Below are positions 25,979 through 34,934 of a stretch of DNA of 64,000 nucleotides, piece after piece. Source of the stretch: PUMD01 sp964599275 (lineage in GTDB: Bacteria > Bacillota > Sulfobacillia > SLMV01); assembly GCA_964599275.1 (NCBI GenBank), contig CAZRFK010000001.1, positions 1 to 64,000 on the forward strand. The letters are read 5' to 3'. Position 1 is the first letter of the stretch, and every line of letters starts with the position of its first letter. The notes beneath the pieces are model-generated. The model was given only the letters and a program-made list of their open reading frames with translations. It searched no databases and had not been told where the DNA came from. The position numbers and the translations under genes are program-made.

Positions 25979-26611
25979 TCATATCACAATAGTACTTACA
26001 ATCACCGAAATAAACTGCTGCATCCAGTTGGCTAACGGTAAAAGCACCGAGGGCAAGATCCCCGATATGAGCAGCAGCATAAGCACTATCCAACCATAAT
26101 TCTCCATTTGATAGTACAACCTCTCGGCTGCAGAACCACGCGGTGCCAGGGACCTGACAATCCGTGAACCATCCAGTGGAGGCACCGGAATCAGATTAAA
26201 TACCCCCAAATAAATGTTATACATGAGTACATAAAAAAGCATCTGACGTATCAAATAAGGCCAGGCTGAAGCAAACTGCATTAGTAAGTAGGTTGCAAGT
26301 GTGGCTAACACAAAATTTGCCCCTGGTCCAGCCAGTGCCACCAGGAGCATCCCTTTATCTCTGTCTTTGAAGTATCTGGGGTTAACGGGAACCGGCTTGG
26401 CCCAACCAAAACGTGCAACCACCAGCATTAAAGTACCAACCAGATCCAGATGCGCCAAAGGATTCAATGTAAGCCTACCACTGTTGCGTGCTGTAGGATC
26501 GCCCAGGATAAATGCGACATAGCCGTGTGCCAACTCATGGAACATTATTGCTGACAGAAGGCCGGGAACGATCAGAAGCAGTTCTCGCGGTGCAGGAAAC
26601 AAAGCAACCAC
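25979..26611 (-). CDS. Site-2 protease family intramembrane metallopeptidase (M50)
   Basis: A polytopic membrane protease with the zinc motif IMFHELAHGYVAFILGD (HExxH, near residue 23) and the distal NLIPVPPLDGSRIV motif near residue 140 that supplies the third ligand (Asp). 210 residues and about five or six membrane helices match the short Rip-like group commonly encoded beside scpA-scpB in Clostridia. The substrate is unknown. It has no PDZ or CBS domain. The start is GTG at 26611 behind GAGAGG. Confidence 0.92.
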   Translation of the reverse strand: MVALFPAPRELLLIVPGLLSAIMFHELAHGYVAFILGDPTARNSGRLTLNPLAHLDLVGTLMLVVARFGWAKPVPVNPRYFKDRDKGMLLVALAGPGANFVLATLATYLLMQFASAWPYLIRQMLFYVLMYNIYLGVFNLIPVPPLDGSRIVRSLAPRGSAAERLYYQMENYGWIVLMLLLISGILPSVLLPLANWMQQFISVIVSTIVI

Positions 26612-26628
26612 CAGCCTCTCGTGTTCTG

Positions 26629-27627
26629 TCAGTCATCAGCTCCAACAGCTTTTTTCTCCGCCGCAATGGACTCTAACCTGTCCCACCTTTCACAGCGGCC
26701 TCCCCAACGTGCTGCTAACTCCTCATCTATATAAATCTCCAGTATTTCACACCGGTTGGGACATTCTTCACACTCAAAGTTACCGGTGCGGTACTCCATG
26801 GAGTGAATGCCAAATCCTCGAAAGCTGCTGGGCCGGGGGTTGTGCTCCATCTCTTCCTGGGCTAAAAGTGCACTCCCAATGGCACCCATTACCTTGTTAT
26901 TTTCAGGGACAAAAACCTCATGTCCTAGCTCTTCCTCGAATGCATCTTTCATTCCTTCATTGCAGGCTACTCCACCCTGAAAGACAATTGGCGCCTCAAT
27001 ATCCTTCCCTTTACCTACATTATTGAGATAATTGCGTACCAGGGCATCACATAATCCCTTGACAATGGCAGGGGTTGTATGACCGATCTGCTGTTTGTGA
27101 ATCATATCTGATTCAGCAAATACAGCACATCGTCCTGCTATCCTTACGCCTTGATCTGCTTGCAATGCCATGCGCCCGAAATCCTCGATCTCAACTCCAA
27201 GTCGGTCAGCCTGACGATCCAGGAATGAGCCAGTGCCCGCAGCACACACTGTATTCATGGCGAAATCGACGACTACCCTATCATTCATTATAATAATTTT
27301 TGAATCCTGCCCACCTATCTCCAAAACAGTTCTGACATCCGGCATCAGGTTCATCGCACCTATTGCATGGGCAGTAATTTCATTTTTTACAACGTCAGCC
27401 CCAACAAAAACGCTGGCAATTTCTCTACCAGAGCCTGTAGTTCCAACACCAGCAACCGGCAAATTTTCTCCGTGCTTCTCTGCAATAGCTAACAACCCGT
27501 TCTGCACTGCCCTCAAGGGTTGTCCTGCTGTACGCAGGTAAATATCTTGCACAACTTCTCCGTCTTCATTGGTCAGCACCAGGTTAGTGCTGACTGATCC
27601 CACATCAATACCCAGGTAATATTCCAT
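26629..27627 (-). CDS. Acyl-CoA dehydratase activase-type ATPase (BadF/BadG family)
   Basis: This is an ASKHA-fold ATPase that, in characterised relatives, injects a low-potential electron into a partner Fe-S enzyme at the expense of ATP. GIDVGSVSTNLVL opens the fold; VLEIGGQDSKII, CAAGTGSFLDRQADRLG and GRCAVFAESDMIHKQQIG carry the two cysteines that bridge a [4Fe-4S] cluster between two subunits. A C-terminal Cys-rich addition (FECEECPNRCEIL … GGRCERWD) resembles the long COG1924 activases. The start overlaps the previous stop (TGATG). It is the third gene of a three-gene operon; the substrate reduced is unknown. Confidence 0.9.
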   Translation of the reverse strand: MEYYLGIDVGSVSTNLVLTNEDGEVVQDIYLRTAGQPLRAVQNGLLAIAEKHGENLPVAGVGTTGSGREIASVFVGADVVKNEITAHAIGAMNLMPDVRTVLEIGGQDSKIIIMNDRVVVDFAMNTVCAAGTGSFLDRQADRLGVEIEDFGRMALQADQGVRIAGRCAVFAESDMIHKQQIGHTTPAIVKGLCDALVRNYLNNVGKGKDIEAPIVFQGGVACNEGMKDAFEEELGHEVFVPENNKVMGAIGSALLAQEEMEHNPRPSSFRGFGIHSMEYRTGNFECEECPNRCEILEIYIDEELAARWGGRCERWDRLESIAAEKKAVGADD

Positions 27628-28754
27628 CAGGAAACCACCTCCGGTTGTTCAGCCGGCTGTTCTTGCATGCGCTTTCGCCGGCGGAGCAGATCTACAAAAG
27701 CTTCAAGTCTGGTCACCATTCCCGCGCGACCACTATGTTCATCGAGAACCAGTGTCAATACGGGCAAATCGAAGTCATCACTGACCTCTGGCATAATCGT
27801 TTGGGCAACGATTTCTGGCATACAGGTAAACGGCATTAGATGTATAATCCCATCCACATCATCTGCTAATAAGGCAGCTGATCCTATACTTGCCTGCCCT
27901 TCACCTCCAACAAAATGCTCCAGATAAGGACGCGCCGCTTCCTTGCGGTCCTTACCCCGACTATCCCAGCGGAGGAAATCAAGCAGGATATTATCTTTAG
28001 CCCAATCAGTTATCACTATTGTCCTCTGTGCCTCAGCACCGAGATGCCCGAGTGCTTCTTCTACGTGCATATTAGCTCCTGGTTCCATATTAACATAGAT
28101 CTCACCCACCAGGGCTACCTTGATATTCTCTATCTCCTGGTCTTTGTCCTTCAGGCTGTGCATCTTTTGCTTAATTTCGTTGCTAACAGATTCAACTTCT
28201 CTGATACTATCAGCAGCGTCGACTTCAGATACTGCTCTACGAAACACTTTGCTCGTATCTCCTCGCTTTGCCTCGTACGGCCGCATCTTGTTGGCAATCG
28301 ACAATATATCATCCAGCACAATCATCTTTTTCCATGCCAGGCGCATTGCTTGAAGAATTTCCAGCTTACTACGCCCCTGATTGAGATTTGACAAACCATC
28401 TAAAACCTGATGCAAATTCCCGCGAGGGGGTTCTAATACTACCCAATCAAGTCCTGTATAGCCCAAATCCTCCATGATATCTTGCTGAGTTCGATAATAA
28501 TAACCAAACCGGCACGGTCCTACCCCTCCGGCCATTAAAATAGCATCGATATCGGGGTGTTCATCCAAAATTTCCAGATAATTACCCAGGTTTATTTTAA
28601 GCGGGAAACAAGCAGTCTCCGGAGCATGTTTGGCTCCCAAATCAATGGTGTCGGCTGTAACCCGACCTGGAACAACCACTTCATTCCCCAGTCTCTGCAA
28701 CAAACATTTAAGTCCCACGTGCATCGTACCCATCCGCGGAAAGGTTATTTTCAT
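27627..28754 (-). CDS. Activase-associated 2-hydroxyacyl-CoA dehydratase-like protein (COG3581 type)
   Basis: This HgdB-like protein has three separated cysteines suited to bind an Fe-S cluster: APETACFPLKINLGNYLEIL (near residue 50), GGVGPCRFGYYYRTQQDI (near 80) and LMPFTCMPEIVAQTIMPEV (near 320). VLTLVLDEHSGRAGMVTRLE is the family's C-terminal signature, also seen in the neighbouring upstream gene. The ATG at 28754 is preferred over a TTG two codons earlier. In other Clostridia the same domains are often fused to the activase in one very long protein. The reaction is unknown, and neither classic dehydratase subunit is encoded nearby. Confidence 0.85.
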   Translation of the reverse strand: MKITFPRMGTMHVGLKCLLQRLGNEVVVPGRVTADTIDLGAKHAPETACFPLKINLGNYLEILDEHPDIDAILMAGGVGPCRFGYYYRTQQDIMEDLGYTGLDWVVLEPPRGNLHQVLDGLSNLNQGRSKLEILQAMRLAWKKMIVLDDILSIANKMRPYEAKRGDTSKVFRRAVSEVDAADSIREVESVSNEIKQKMHSLKDKDQEIENIKVALVGEIYVNMEPGANMHVEEALGHLGAEAQRTIVITDWAKDNILLDFLRWDSRGKDRKEAARPYLEHFVGGEGQASIGSAALLADDVDGIIHLMPFTCMPEIVAQTIMPEVSDDFDLPVLTLVLDEHSGRAGMVTRLEAFVDLLRRRKRMQEQPAEQPEVVS

Positions 28755-28760
28755 CAGCAA

Positions 28761-29804
28761 TCACGTCCCTGTATGTCGTTTATTCCTTTCCACCATGTCG
28801 CAAAAAGCCTCCAATCGAGTGAGTAAACCCGCCTTGCCTGAATGTTCATCAAGTGAAACCGAAAGAAGCGGACAGTCGCCCTCCTGGTCAACACGCCGCT
28901 GAGCTTCTTCACCCAACAGTGAATCGGTACCACACCCGAAAGCATTCACCTGAATTATCCCATCAATATCATCTCTCCGACTGAAATAACGTGCAGCAGC
29001 CAGAAGTCTTCCTCCCTCACTCCAGAAAACTCTTTTTGGAAGATCCTCAAGGTAATTCATGAGAATTTTTTGCTCTACAGCATCCACACAAATAGGTTCT
29101 ACCCCCATATCCAGCAGCAACCCCATCAAGTTAGCACTTACTGTGTCATCTGCCAGCAAATAGGGGTGACCCAGCACACCCAATTTCAATTTAGGCTTTG
29201 AAGTTCTGCCCGATCCCGAGGCAATCTGATCTTCGACCTTAGATGATAAAAACCTGCAGGAGCGTTCGTGTGGAGAACCAGCCCTCCGCAGGGAGTTTTG
29301 AGCATCACGGCTCGAAAACCCCATAGCCTCCGCTGCTTCAACCAAAGATCTGCGTTCCTCCCTTGCTGATTGATTAGCATCAATCTTGGGAGCAATAACT
29401 GGTGGAGGATCCGCAACGGACGCCCGCATCATATCAGGTAGACCCATAAACTTTGGGCATATGAACGTATGTTTTTTCAAACTCACCAATCTTGGAACCA
29501 GTAGATAGTCAACCTTGTCCATCAACCAGTTGACGTGGCCATAAAAAGCTTTTACTGGTAAGCAAGTATCATCTACTGCTATAGTCAACCCCTCAGTCAA
29601 CATAGTTTGACTGGTGGGTGGCGAGAGAACTATCTCTGCTCCTAAACCGGTTATAAAATCTCTCCAGAAATCCCACTGGATATAGTAAAGAAGGGATCTA
29701 CAGAAACCGACCAGAGGGGGGTGGTTTCTGCTAGATGTCTTGGAAATGGTGTTACTTTTGATGAGTCTTCCCTCCCTCTTGATAAGTAAACGATTTCTCT
29801 TCAA
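28761..29804 (-). CDS. Activase-associated 2-hydroxyacyl-CoA dehydratase-like protein (COG3580 type)
   Basis: This is a second HgdB-like protein. It opens, after an uncertain 30-residue lead, with VGFCRSLLYYIQWDFWRDFI. Potential cluster cysteines are in VDDTCLPVKAFYGHV, TFICPKFMGLPDMM and VNAFGCGTDSLLG, and it ends with LLSVSLDEHSGKAGLLTRLE. A TTG at 29804 is the only standard start near the coding beginning; a good AAGAGGGAGGGAAG site lies inside the frame with no standard codon after it, so the true start is unclear. It heads the three-gene unit with the COG3581-type protein and the activase, separated from spoVAF by about 100 bases. Confidence 0.83.
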   Translation of the reverse strand: MKRNRLLIKREGRLIKSNTISKTSSRNHPPLVGFCRSLLYYIQWDFWRDFITGLGAEIVLSPPTSQTMLTEGLTIAVDDTCLPVKAFYGHVNWLMDKVDYLLVPRLVSLKKHTFICPKFMGLPDMMRASVADPPPVIAPKIDANQSAREERRSLVEAAEAMGFSSRDAQNSLRRAGSPHERSCRFLSSKVEDQIASGSGRTSKPKLKLGVLGHPYLLADDTVSANLMGLLLDMGVEPICVDAVEQKILMNYLEDLPKRVFWSEGGRLLAAARYFSRRDDIDGIIQVNAFGCGTDSLLGEEAQRRVDQEGDCPLLSVSLDEHSGKAGLLTRLEAFCDMVERNKRHTGT

Positions 29805-29900
29805 ATTTATTCTTCATTAAGAAAATGGTAACATCGACCTTACCCGTTCATCAACTCCAATTAAACCTACTCATTGACTCTGCTGATGCTATTTTACATT

Positions 29901-31382
29901 TCAACCTGGACCGCGGTCGCGGTCGCCAGGTTTGAGCAACCGGGGACGTTTCCCCGGATCCGTACCCGGACGACGGTAAAGGATCTGTCCCAAGCCGGAC
30001 CAATCTGGGGGTATTAACGGCCACAAATAGGGCATGTCCCAACTTCTTGTGGTGATCATTACTACAATGGTAAGAACTACTGCAATACCGAACCCGATCG
30101 GCCCAGTCAACGCTAAGACTACTAGATATATCAACCGAAATAGGCGTAAAGCAACCCCCAGTTCCCAGCTGGGCAGAGCAAAATACGCCAAAACAGCTAT
30201 AGCAACGTACAGAATTGCCTCACTAGCAAAAAGTCCCACTTCCACCGCCAGTTCACCCAACAGAACAGCTCCAATGATACCAAGGCTGGCACCGAGCGCA
30301 GTTGGAGTATGAATCAGGCCCATGCGGATAAACTCCATACCGAACTCGGCAATGATAAACTGGGCCACAAGGGGCACTACCACTTCCTCCTCGGGACCTA
30401 TGAACTTCAGTGCCTCAGGCAACAGGTGTTGGTTCTCTGAAAACATTACCCACAGGGGAATACCCAACCAGGCTACCAAAACGGCAAGATATCTGGCCCA
30501 CCGTATAAATGTACCATTTATGACCGATTCGTGAAACTCCTCCGCGTGCTGCAGATGATGAAACACAGTGACGGGCAGCAGAAGCACAGCCGGAGAGCCA
30601 TCAACCATTACTGCAACGTGCCCCTCAAATAAATACACTGCTACCATATCCGGACGCTCAGTATATCGCACCACAGGAAAAGGGTTCCAGTCAGAATGCC
30701 ACGGAGTGAGGAATTCGGCAACTGTCCGCTCTCCCATGGGTAATGCATCTATATCAATCTGTTGAATGCTTTCTCTTACCCGCTCAACAGTCTCTGGGTT
30801 GGCAATGTCTTCGAGATAGCAGATGGCGATATCCGTCTGTGATCTGGAACCAGCTGATTCATATTCGGTGCGAAGGCTGTAGTCTCGCACCCGACGACGA
30901 AGCAAACCGACATTGTGTACAAGAGTTTCCACGAATCCATCGCGTGGACCACGCATAACCCGTTCTAGATCAGGTTCGGCCACTTCTCTTTCAGGATATA
31001 CCCGCGCATCTATTGCGATGCATTTGGATTCACCGTCCAGAAATAAAATTGCCGGACCAGCAAGAATCTGGTCGGCTGCATCATACATATCGTTCATAAT
31101 CTCGCATTCTACATTACCAACAAACCGTTCGAATAGGCTCGCAATTGGTGAAGGAAGGATATCGTCTCGGCTCAAGCGAGTCAATATACTGATAATATAC
31201 AGATAGGTTTCTTCCTTCATGAAAGCATCCACGCCAACCAGCAGAGCATCACGCCCAGCAACTCGAAATTCCTTAGCTGTAATATCAAATGAATCTTCCA
31301 GGCCGATCTCATCCGCCAGAAATTGTCTGTTTTCTTCGAGATCACTGGAAACCTTCTGTTTTCTAGCCTGTCTCTGTTTCAC
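29901..31382 (-). CDS. spoVAF: Stage V sporulation protein AF (GerA-type)
   Basis: This is a GerA-family membrane protein made in the forespore and associated with the SpoVA channel and germination. The soluble N-terminal half contains LFLDGESKCIAIDARVYPER, RGPRDGFVETLVHNVGLLRR and DIAICYLEDIANPETVERVR. The membrane half begins with FEGHVAVMVDGSPAVLLLPV and contains VAQFIIAEFGMEFIRMGLIH, then TPTALGASLGIIGAVLLGEL. The C-terminus is Pro/Arg-rich. The GTG at 31382 has a GAGAGGG site. As the last gene of spoVAC-AD-AE-AF it is SpoVAF rather than a receptor GerXA. Confidence 0.94.
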   Translation of the reverse strand: MKQRQARKQKVSSDLEENRQFLADEIGLEDSFDITAKEFRVAGRDALLVGVDAFMKEETYLYIISILTRLSRDDILPSPIASLFERFVGNVECEIMNDMYDAADQILAGPAILFLDGESKCIAIDARVYPEREVAEPDLERVMRGPRDGFVETLVHNVGLLRRRVRDYSLRTEYESAGSRSQTDIAICYLEDIANPETVERVRESIQQIDIDALPMGERTVAEFLTPWHSDWNPFPVVRYTERPDMVAVYLFEGHVAVMVDGSPAVLLLPVTVFHHLQHAEEFHESVINGTFIRWARYLAVLVAWLGIPLWVMFSENQHLLPEALKFIGPEEEVVVPLVAQFIIAEFGMEFIRMGLIHTPTALGASLGIIGAVLLGELAVEVGLFASEAILYVAIAVLAYFALPSWELGVALRLFRLIYLVVLALTGPIGFGIAVVLTIVVMITTRSWDMPYLWPLIPPDWSGLGQILYRRPGTDPGKRPRLLKPGDRDRGPG

Positions 31383-31403
31383 TTAATATCCCTCTCAGCC
31401 TTA

Positions 31404-31754
31404 TTATCCCTTGGGACTAAACAACAGCGATATGAGATACCCAAAAACTACAGCTACCGTAATTCCGAAAGCAGTTGCTGTCAGACCACCGGTAAACAAT
31501 CCCAACAACCCCTCCTGATTGACCGCATCTAAAATACCCGTCACCAGAGCGTGACCAAATCCAGTAAGCGGGACAGCAGCTCCTGCCCCACCAAAATCTA
31601 TCAGTGGCTGATAAAAATCTAATCCGCTGACGACTGCTCCCAGGGAAACGAAAAGCACCATAATGTGTGCTGGACTCAGTTCGGTCAGGTTAAGAGTTAA
31701 CTGAGCCAATACACAGAGGGCACCTCCTGTCACAAATGCAGTCAAATAATGCAA
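31404..31754 (-). CDS. spoVAE: Stage V sporulation protein AE
   Basis: This small membrane component of the SpoVA complex is required for uptake of dipicolinic acid into the forespore and its release on germination. YLTAFVTGGALCVLAQLTLN, then DFGGAGAAVPLTGFGHALVT with GITVAVVFGYLISLLFSPKG, is the SpoVAE pattern, with four hydrophobic helices. A TTG at 31754 gives 116 residues, the standard length, and follows GAGAGTG eight bases after the spoVAD stop. A longer in-frame start inside spoVAD is unlikely. Confidence 0.93.
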   Translation of the reverse strand: MHYLTAFVTGGALCVLAQLTLNLTELSPAHIMVLFVSLGAVVSGLDFYQPLIDFGGAGAAVPLTGFGHALVTGILDAVNQEGLLGLFTGGLTATAFGITVAVVFGYLISLLFSPKG

Positions 31755-31761
31755 CTGAATA

Positions 31762-32838
31762 TCACTCTCTTTCACAGCTGTTAGTCTGCGTGAACTCAAG
31801 TTCAACTACATGAGCAATGCCGGGAATGGTCTCACCCTGCTGACAGGCCACAGGACTGTGCAGAGCGCCAGTACCTACCAAAAGTATCCTTTGCAGGTCC
31901 CATTTATCTACCATATCCCATATATAACCGGCGAAAGTGACCGGTTGGCAGGCGCATCCGGAGCCACCTGCGTTAACCTTTTGCTCCTTGGAATAAATCA
32001 GAATCCCTGCATCCTTAAAGTTATCACCGGAAATATCAATTCCCTTAGATTTTTGCATTAATCTGACTGTAAGGGCATAACCCAATCTACCCAGATCACC
32101 ACTTAGAATCAGGTCATAATCCTCTGGACCTGTGCCTGTCTGTGAAAAATGTCTCAACAGAGTATCAGCCGCCGCAGGCGCCATTGCAGCTCCCATGTTG
32201 AAGGGGTCTTTCACTTCGAAATCAACAACTCTTCCGGGAGTCGCGCTTACTACCACTGCACCGGGTGAAATTTGGTTATCCTGGATGTCCTCAGAACGAG
32301 GACATCCAGCCAACACAAAAGCACCGGCACCTGTTACAGTCCATTGTGACTCCTTGGGACGCTGGGAAGCAAATTCTGTTGGCAGACGGTACTGTCGTTC
32401 TGCTGTTTTATGGTGACTGGCAGTTGCACAGATCACCGACTCTGCAAATCCCCCTTCAACCAGACAGGCCCCCAGAAGCAATGATTCAACGAAAGTCGAA
32501 CAAGCTCCATACAATCCCAAAAAGGGGACGTCTATCTCTCTTGCTGCATAACCTGATGTAATAATCTGGTTGAGAAGATCCCCGGCCAACAAAAACTGGA
32601 CATTCTCAGTTGTTAGCCCAATTTTTGCGCACGCAAGTCTTGCGCTTTCTGCAAGCATTTTCCTTTCAGCTTTTTCCCAGCTGGACTGCTGAAGCAGGTC
32701 ATCTTCTGTAACTTCATCAAAATACTCTCCCAAGGGACCACGTCCTTCCTTCGGACCCACTACTGAAGCACAGGAAACAATCATGCAGCCACCATCGAAA
32801 TCGATGTGACTCGCCCCAGACATATCACCCAAGTTCAC
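31762..32838 (-). CDS. spoVAD: Stage V sporulation protein AD
   Basis: SpoVAD has a thiolase-like fold and binds dipicolinic acid, delivering it to the SpoVA channel. Recognisable segments are SCASVVGPKEGRGPLGEYFD, FLGLYGACSTFVESLLLGA (with the thiolase-type Cys), WTVTGAGAFVLAG, LILSGDLGRLGYALTVRLM and NAGGSGCACQPVTFAGYIWD. The GTG at 32838 follows AGAGGAGGG and is the best start; the gene begins about 20 bases after the spoVAC stop. It is the second gene of the spoVA operon. Confidence 0.95.
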   Translation of the reverse strand: MNLGDMSGASHIDFDGGCMIVSCASVVGPKEGRGPLGEYFDEVTEDDLLQQSSWEKAERKMLAESARLACAKIGLTTENVQFLLAGDLLNQIITSGYAAREIDVPFLGLYGACSTFVESLLLGACLVEGGFAESVICATASHHKTAERQYRLPTEFASQRPKESQWTVTGAGAFVLAGCPRSEDIQDNQISPGAVVVSATPGRVVDFEVKDPFNMGAAMAPAAADTLLRHFSQTGTGPEDYDLILSGDLGRLGYALTVRLMQKSKGIDISGDNFKDAGILIYSKEQKVNAGGSGCACQPVTFAGYIWDMVDKWDLQRILLVGTGALHSPVACQQGETIPGIAHVVELEFTQTNSCERE

Positions 32839-32858
32839 TGCCGTCAGCCCTCCTCTGG

Positions 32859-33311
32859 TCAATATGCTCCTAAAAAATACCGCACTGCCCCTATTACAAA
32901 AGAAGTGGTCAAACCATAAACGAAAACCGGACCTGCAACTTCGAACATGTGTCTACCCACCCCCTGAACAAGTCCTTCGCGTTTGAATTCCATGGCCGGG
33001 GAAACAATGGCATTGGCAAAACCGGTTATCGGTAGAGCTGCCCCCATACCGGCGAATTCACCCAGCTCATCATACCACCCCAAACCGGTAAATAATGCGC
33101 CCAGGAAAACCATGGTTCCTGCCAGTGGGACTGAGGCTTCAGTAGGTGTTAGCCCCATGTTCACAAAAACACCCAAAAAGAACTGGCCTATTGTACATAT
33201 AATGCCCCCTACCACAAACGCTTTTATTACGTTAATCAGCACCGGGGTAGGAGGAGCACTCTGCTGCTGCATCTTTTCATATTGTTTCGCGCTGTCAAAA
33301 CTTGCTCGCAT
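32859..33311 (-). CDS. spoVAC: Stage V sporulation protein AC
   Basis: SpoVAC forms the mechanosensitive membrane channel of the SpoVA complex. The 150-residue protein has VINVIKAFVVGGIICTIGQF, then GTMVFLGALFTGLGWYDELG, FAGMGAALPITGFANAIVSP and AMEFKREGLVQGVGRHMFEV, all typical, followed by a final hydrophobic helix. It heads spoVAC-AD-AE-AF, 51 bases after the dodecin gene. I could not identify a confident SigG promoter in that short gap. Confidence 0.95.
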   Translation of the reverse strand: MRASFDSAKQYEKMQQQSAPPTPVLINVIKAFVVGGIICTIGQFFLGVFVNMGLTPTEASVPLAGTMVFLGALFTGLGWYDELGEFAGMGAALPITGFANAIVSPAMEFKREGLVQGVGRHMFEVAGPVFVYGLTTSFVIGAVRYFLGAY

Positions 33312-33362
33312 CTATTTAGGCTCCATTCAACCCAGAAGCTATCAGGCAGTTTTCAGTGCCTG

Positions 33363-33587
33363 TTACATATCACCGCGAACTTCGCCGTCATCTGCCAGGT
33401 ATGCAACTTTAATATTGGCCTTATATTCCATAATTTCATTACCCTGCACATCAGCTGTCATATTCAGGACTTCCACACCAGTGATGCCATTTACCACACT
33501 ACCTGCCCGATGAACAGCCTGTTGAATAGCATCTTCAAAACCATTGTTCGATTCTCCAACCAATTCCAAAACTTTTACTACACCCAC
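33363..33587 (-). CDS. Dodecin family flavin-binding protein
   Basis: This 74-residue protein has the dodecin pattern VVKVLELVGESNNGFEDAIQ, QAVHRAG, then GVEVLNMTADVQGNEIMEYK with a final beta strand. Dodecins assemble as hollow dodecamers that store or buffer flavins or CoA. The GTG at 33587 sits behind TTAGGAGGGTGATTCT. It lies between sigF and spoVAC, an unusual insertion in an otherwise conserved sporulation block; whether it is forespore-expressed cannot be told from sequence. Confidence 0.88.
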   Translation of the reverse strand: MGVVKVLELVGESNNGFEDAIQQAVHRAGSVVNGITGVEVLNMTADVQGNEIMEYKANIKVAYLADDGEVRGDM

Positions 33588-33736
33588 AGAATCACCCTCC
33601 TAAGTGTATTTATCTCTTGCGGTTTCTCTGAGTATTATGTCTATTGGCCAGATGAAACATGTAGATTACAGGGAAGTATTTCATGCGGAAGGAGACAACT
33701 ATGGGGTGGTCATTCAATTAAATCGAAGGTCGTGCA

Positions 33737-34441
33737 TTATTCCTCTAACAGCTGGCGGAGTTCATTGGTAACTCTCTTTTCCAGACGAGAGACCTGAGCC
33801 TGAGAAATTCCCAGCTTGTCTGCCACCTGTTGTTGGGTCATATCGGAAAAATACCGCAGGCGCAGCAGGTATCTGCTGCGCGCCGAAAGTTTTTCGATCG
33901 CTTCACCAAGAGCAAGAGAGTCCAGCCAGTAAGGCCACGGTTCAGCTGACTGCCTGGATGCGTGTTCCTCACTCAGAGGACGTACACCACGCATTGCCTC
34001 TGCGGCAAGCACCACATCAGCGGGATCAAAGCCAAGCTCCTCAGCTACCTCTTTAAGTGACGGATTTCTACCCAGTTCAGAAGCCAACTTGCTTTGTGTT
34101 CGCCGAACCCTCCGCACAACCAAGCGCGCGCGACGAGAAATCCCGACGGTACTCCGATCACGCAGATATTTTTTCATCTCACCAAGAATCAGAGGCACAG
34201 CATAAGTACTGAAAGCATTCCCGCGGGCAGGGTCAAAGCCATCAATGGCCCGCAAAAGCCCCAGACACCCTGCCTGCAGCAGATCATCGTTTTCCTCAAC
34301 AGGTACGGTAAATCGACTGCTCATCGCATTCACTAAGGGCCTGTGCCGACAAAGCAGAATCTCCCGACTAGATTCATCCCCATCTTGAGCCCGCCTGAAT
34401 AGTTCTTCTTCCGGGCGGTCAAAATCATTGCTATTATTCAT
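33737..34441 (-). CDS. sigF: RNA polymerase sporulation sigma factor SigF
   Basis: SigF is the first forespore-specific sigma factor. Region 2 (DDLLQAGCLGLLRAIDGFDP, then FSTYAVPLILGEMKKYLRD), region 3 (ISRRARLVVRRVRRTQSKLA) and region 4.2 (TQQQVADKLGISQAQVSRLE, then KRVTNELRQL) are intact. The 234-residue length is typical. The ATG at 34441 is preferred over a TTG two codons earlier. It is the third gene of spoIIAA-spoIIAB-sigF, so its own inhibitor is made in the same operon. Confidence 0.97.
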   Translation of the reverse strand: MNNSNDFDRPEEELFRRAQDGDESSREILLCRHRPLVNAMSSRFTVPVEENDDLLQAGCLGLLRAIDGFDPARGNAFSTYAVPLILGEMKKYLRDRSTVGISRRARLVVRRVRRTQSKLASELGRNPSLKEVAEELGFDPADVVLAAEAMRGVRPLSEEHASRQSAEPWPYWLDSLALGEAIEKLSARSRYLLRLRYFSDMTQQQVADKLGISQAQVSRLEKRVTNELRQLLEE

Positions 34442-34454
34442 GAGCAAGACCTCA

Positions 34455-34934
34455 CTAAGATTCGCCCAATGAGGAATCCTGATACTCTACCGCCGGTCGT
34501 TTCTTCATGGTAACGATTGTACCCTCGTGTGGATCAGATTCTACCTTCAATTCATCAACAAACGATTCCATAAAGGTAAACCCTAATCCCATCCTATCAC
34601 TGAGGGTAGTGAAACTGGCCTGTCGAGCCTCATCAATGTCTTTAATGCCAACTCCATTATCAGAAATGGTGACTGTCAGGAAGTTTTCATTGAGTTGAGC
34701 AAAAATACAAACTTCCCCCTGCTTGTCACAATAGGCATGTAAAACTGCATTAGATACTGCTTCTGATACAGCCACTTTTATTTCTTCTACTTCTTCTAAT
34801 GTGAAATCCAGACCAGCTGAAGCAAAGGCTGCTACTGTGACCCTGGCCAATCCCAAATTTTCAGCTGATGCGGGCAATTTTAGCTCCATCCAATTTTCCA
34901 TACTGTCGCTTTCAAACTCACAGCTCAGATCCAT
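34455..34934 (-). CDS. spoIIAB: Anti-sigma F factor SpoIIAB (serine kinase)
   Basis: SpoIIAB binds SigF and phosphorylates SpoIIAA. It is a GHKL ATPase: the N-box EIKVAVSEAVSNAVLHAYCD (near residue 50), the G1 box ISDNGVGIKDIDEA (near 95) and the G2-type DRMGLGFTFMESFVDELKVE (near 112) are visible. The ATG at 34934 overlaps the spoIIAA stop (TGATG) and has a GGGGAGGG site. An internal ATG at 34901 gives the more usual family N-terminus but lacks a good ribosome site. 159 residues. Confidence 0.96.
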   Translation of the reverse strand: MDLSCEFESDSMENWMELKLPASAENLGLARVTVAAFASAGLDFTLEEVEEIKVAVSEAVSNAVLHAYCDKQGEVCIFAQLNENFLTVTISDNGVGIKDIDEARQASFTTLSDRMGLGFTFMESFVDELKVESDPHEGTIVTMKKRPAVEYQDSSLGES

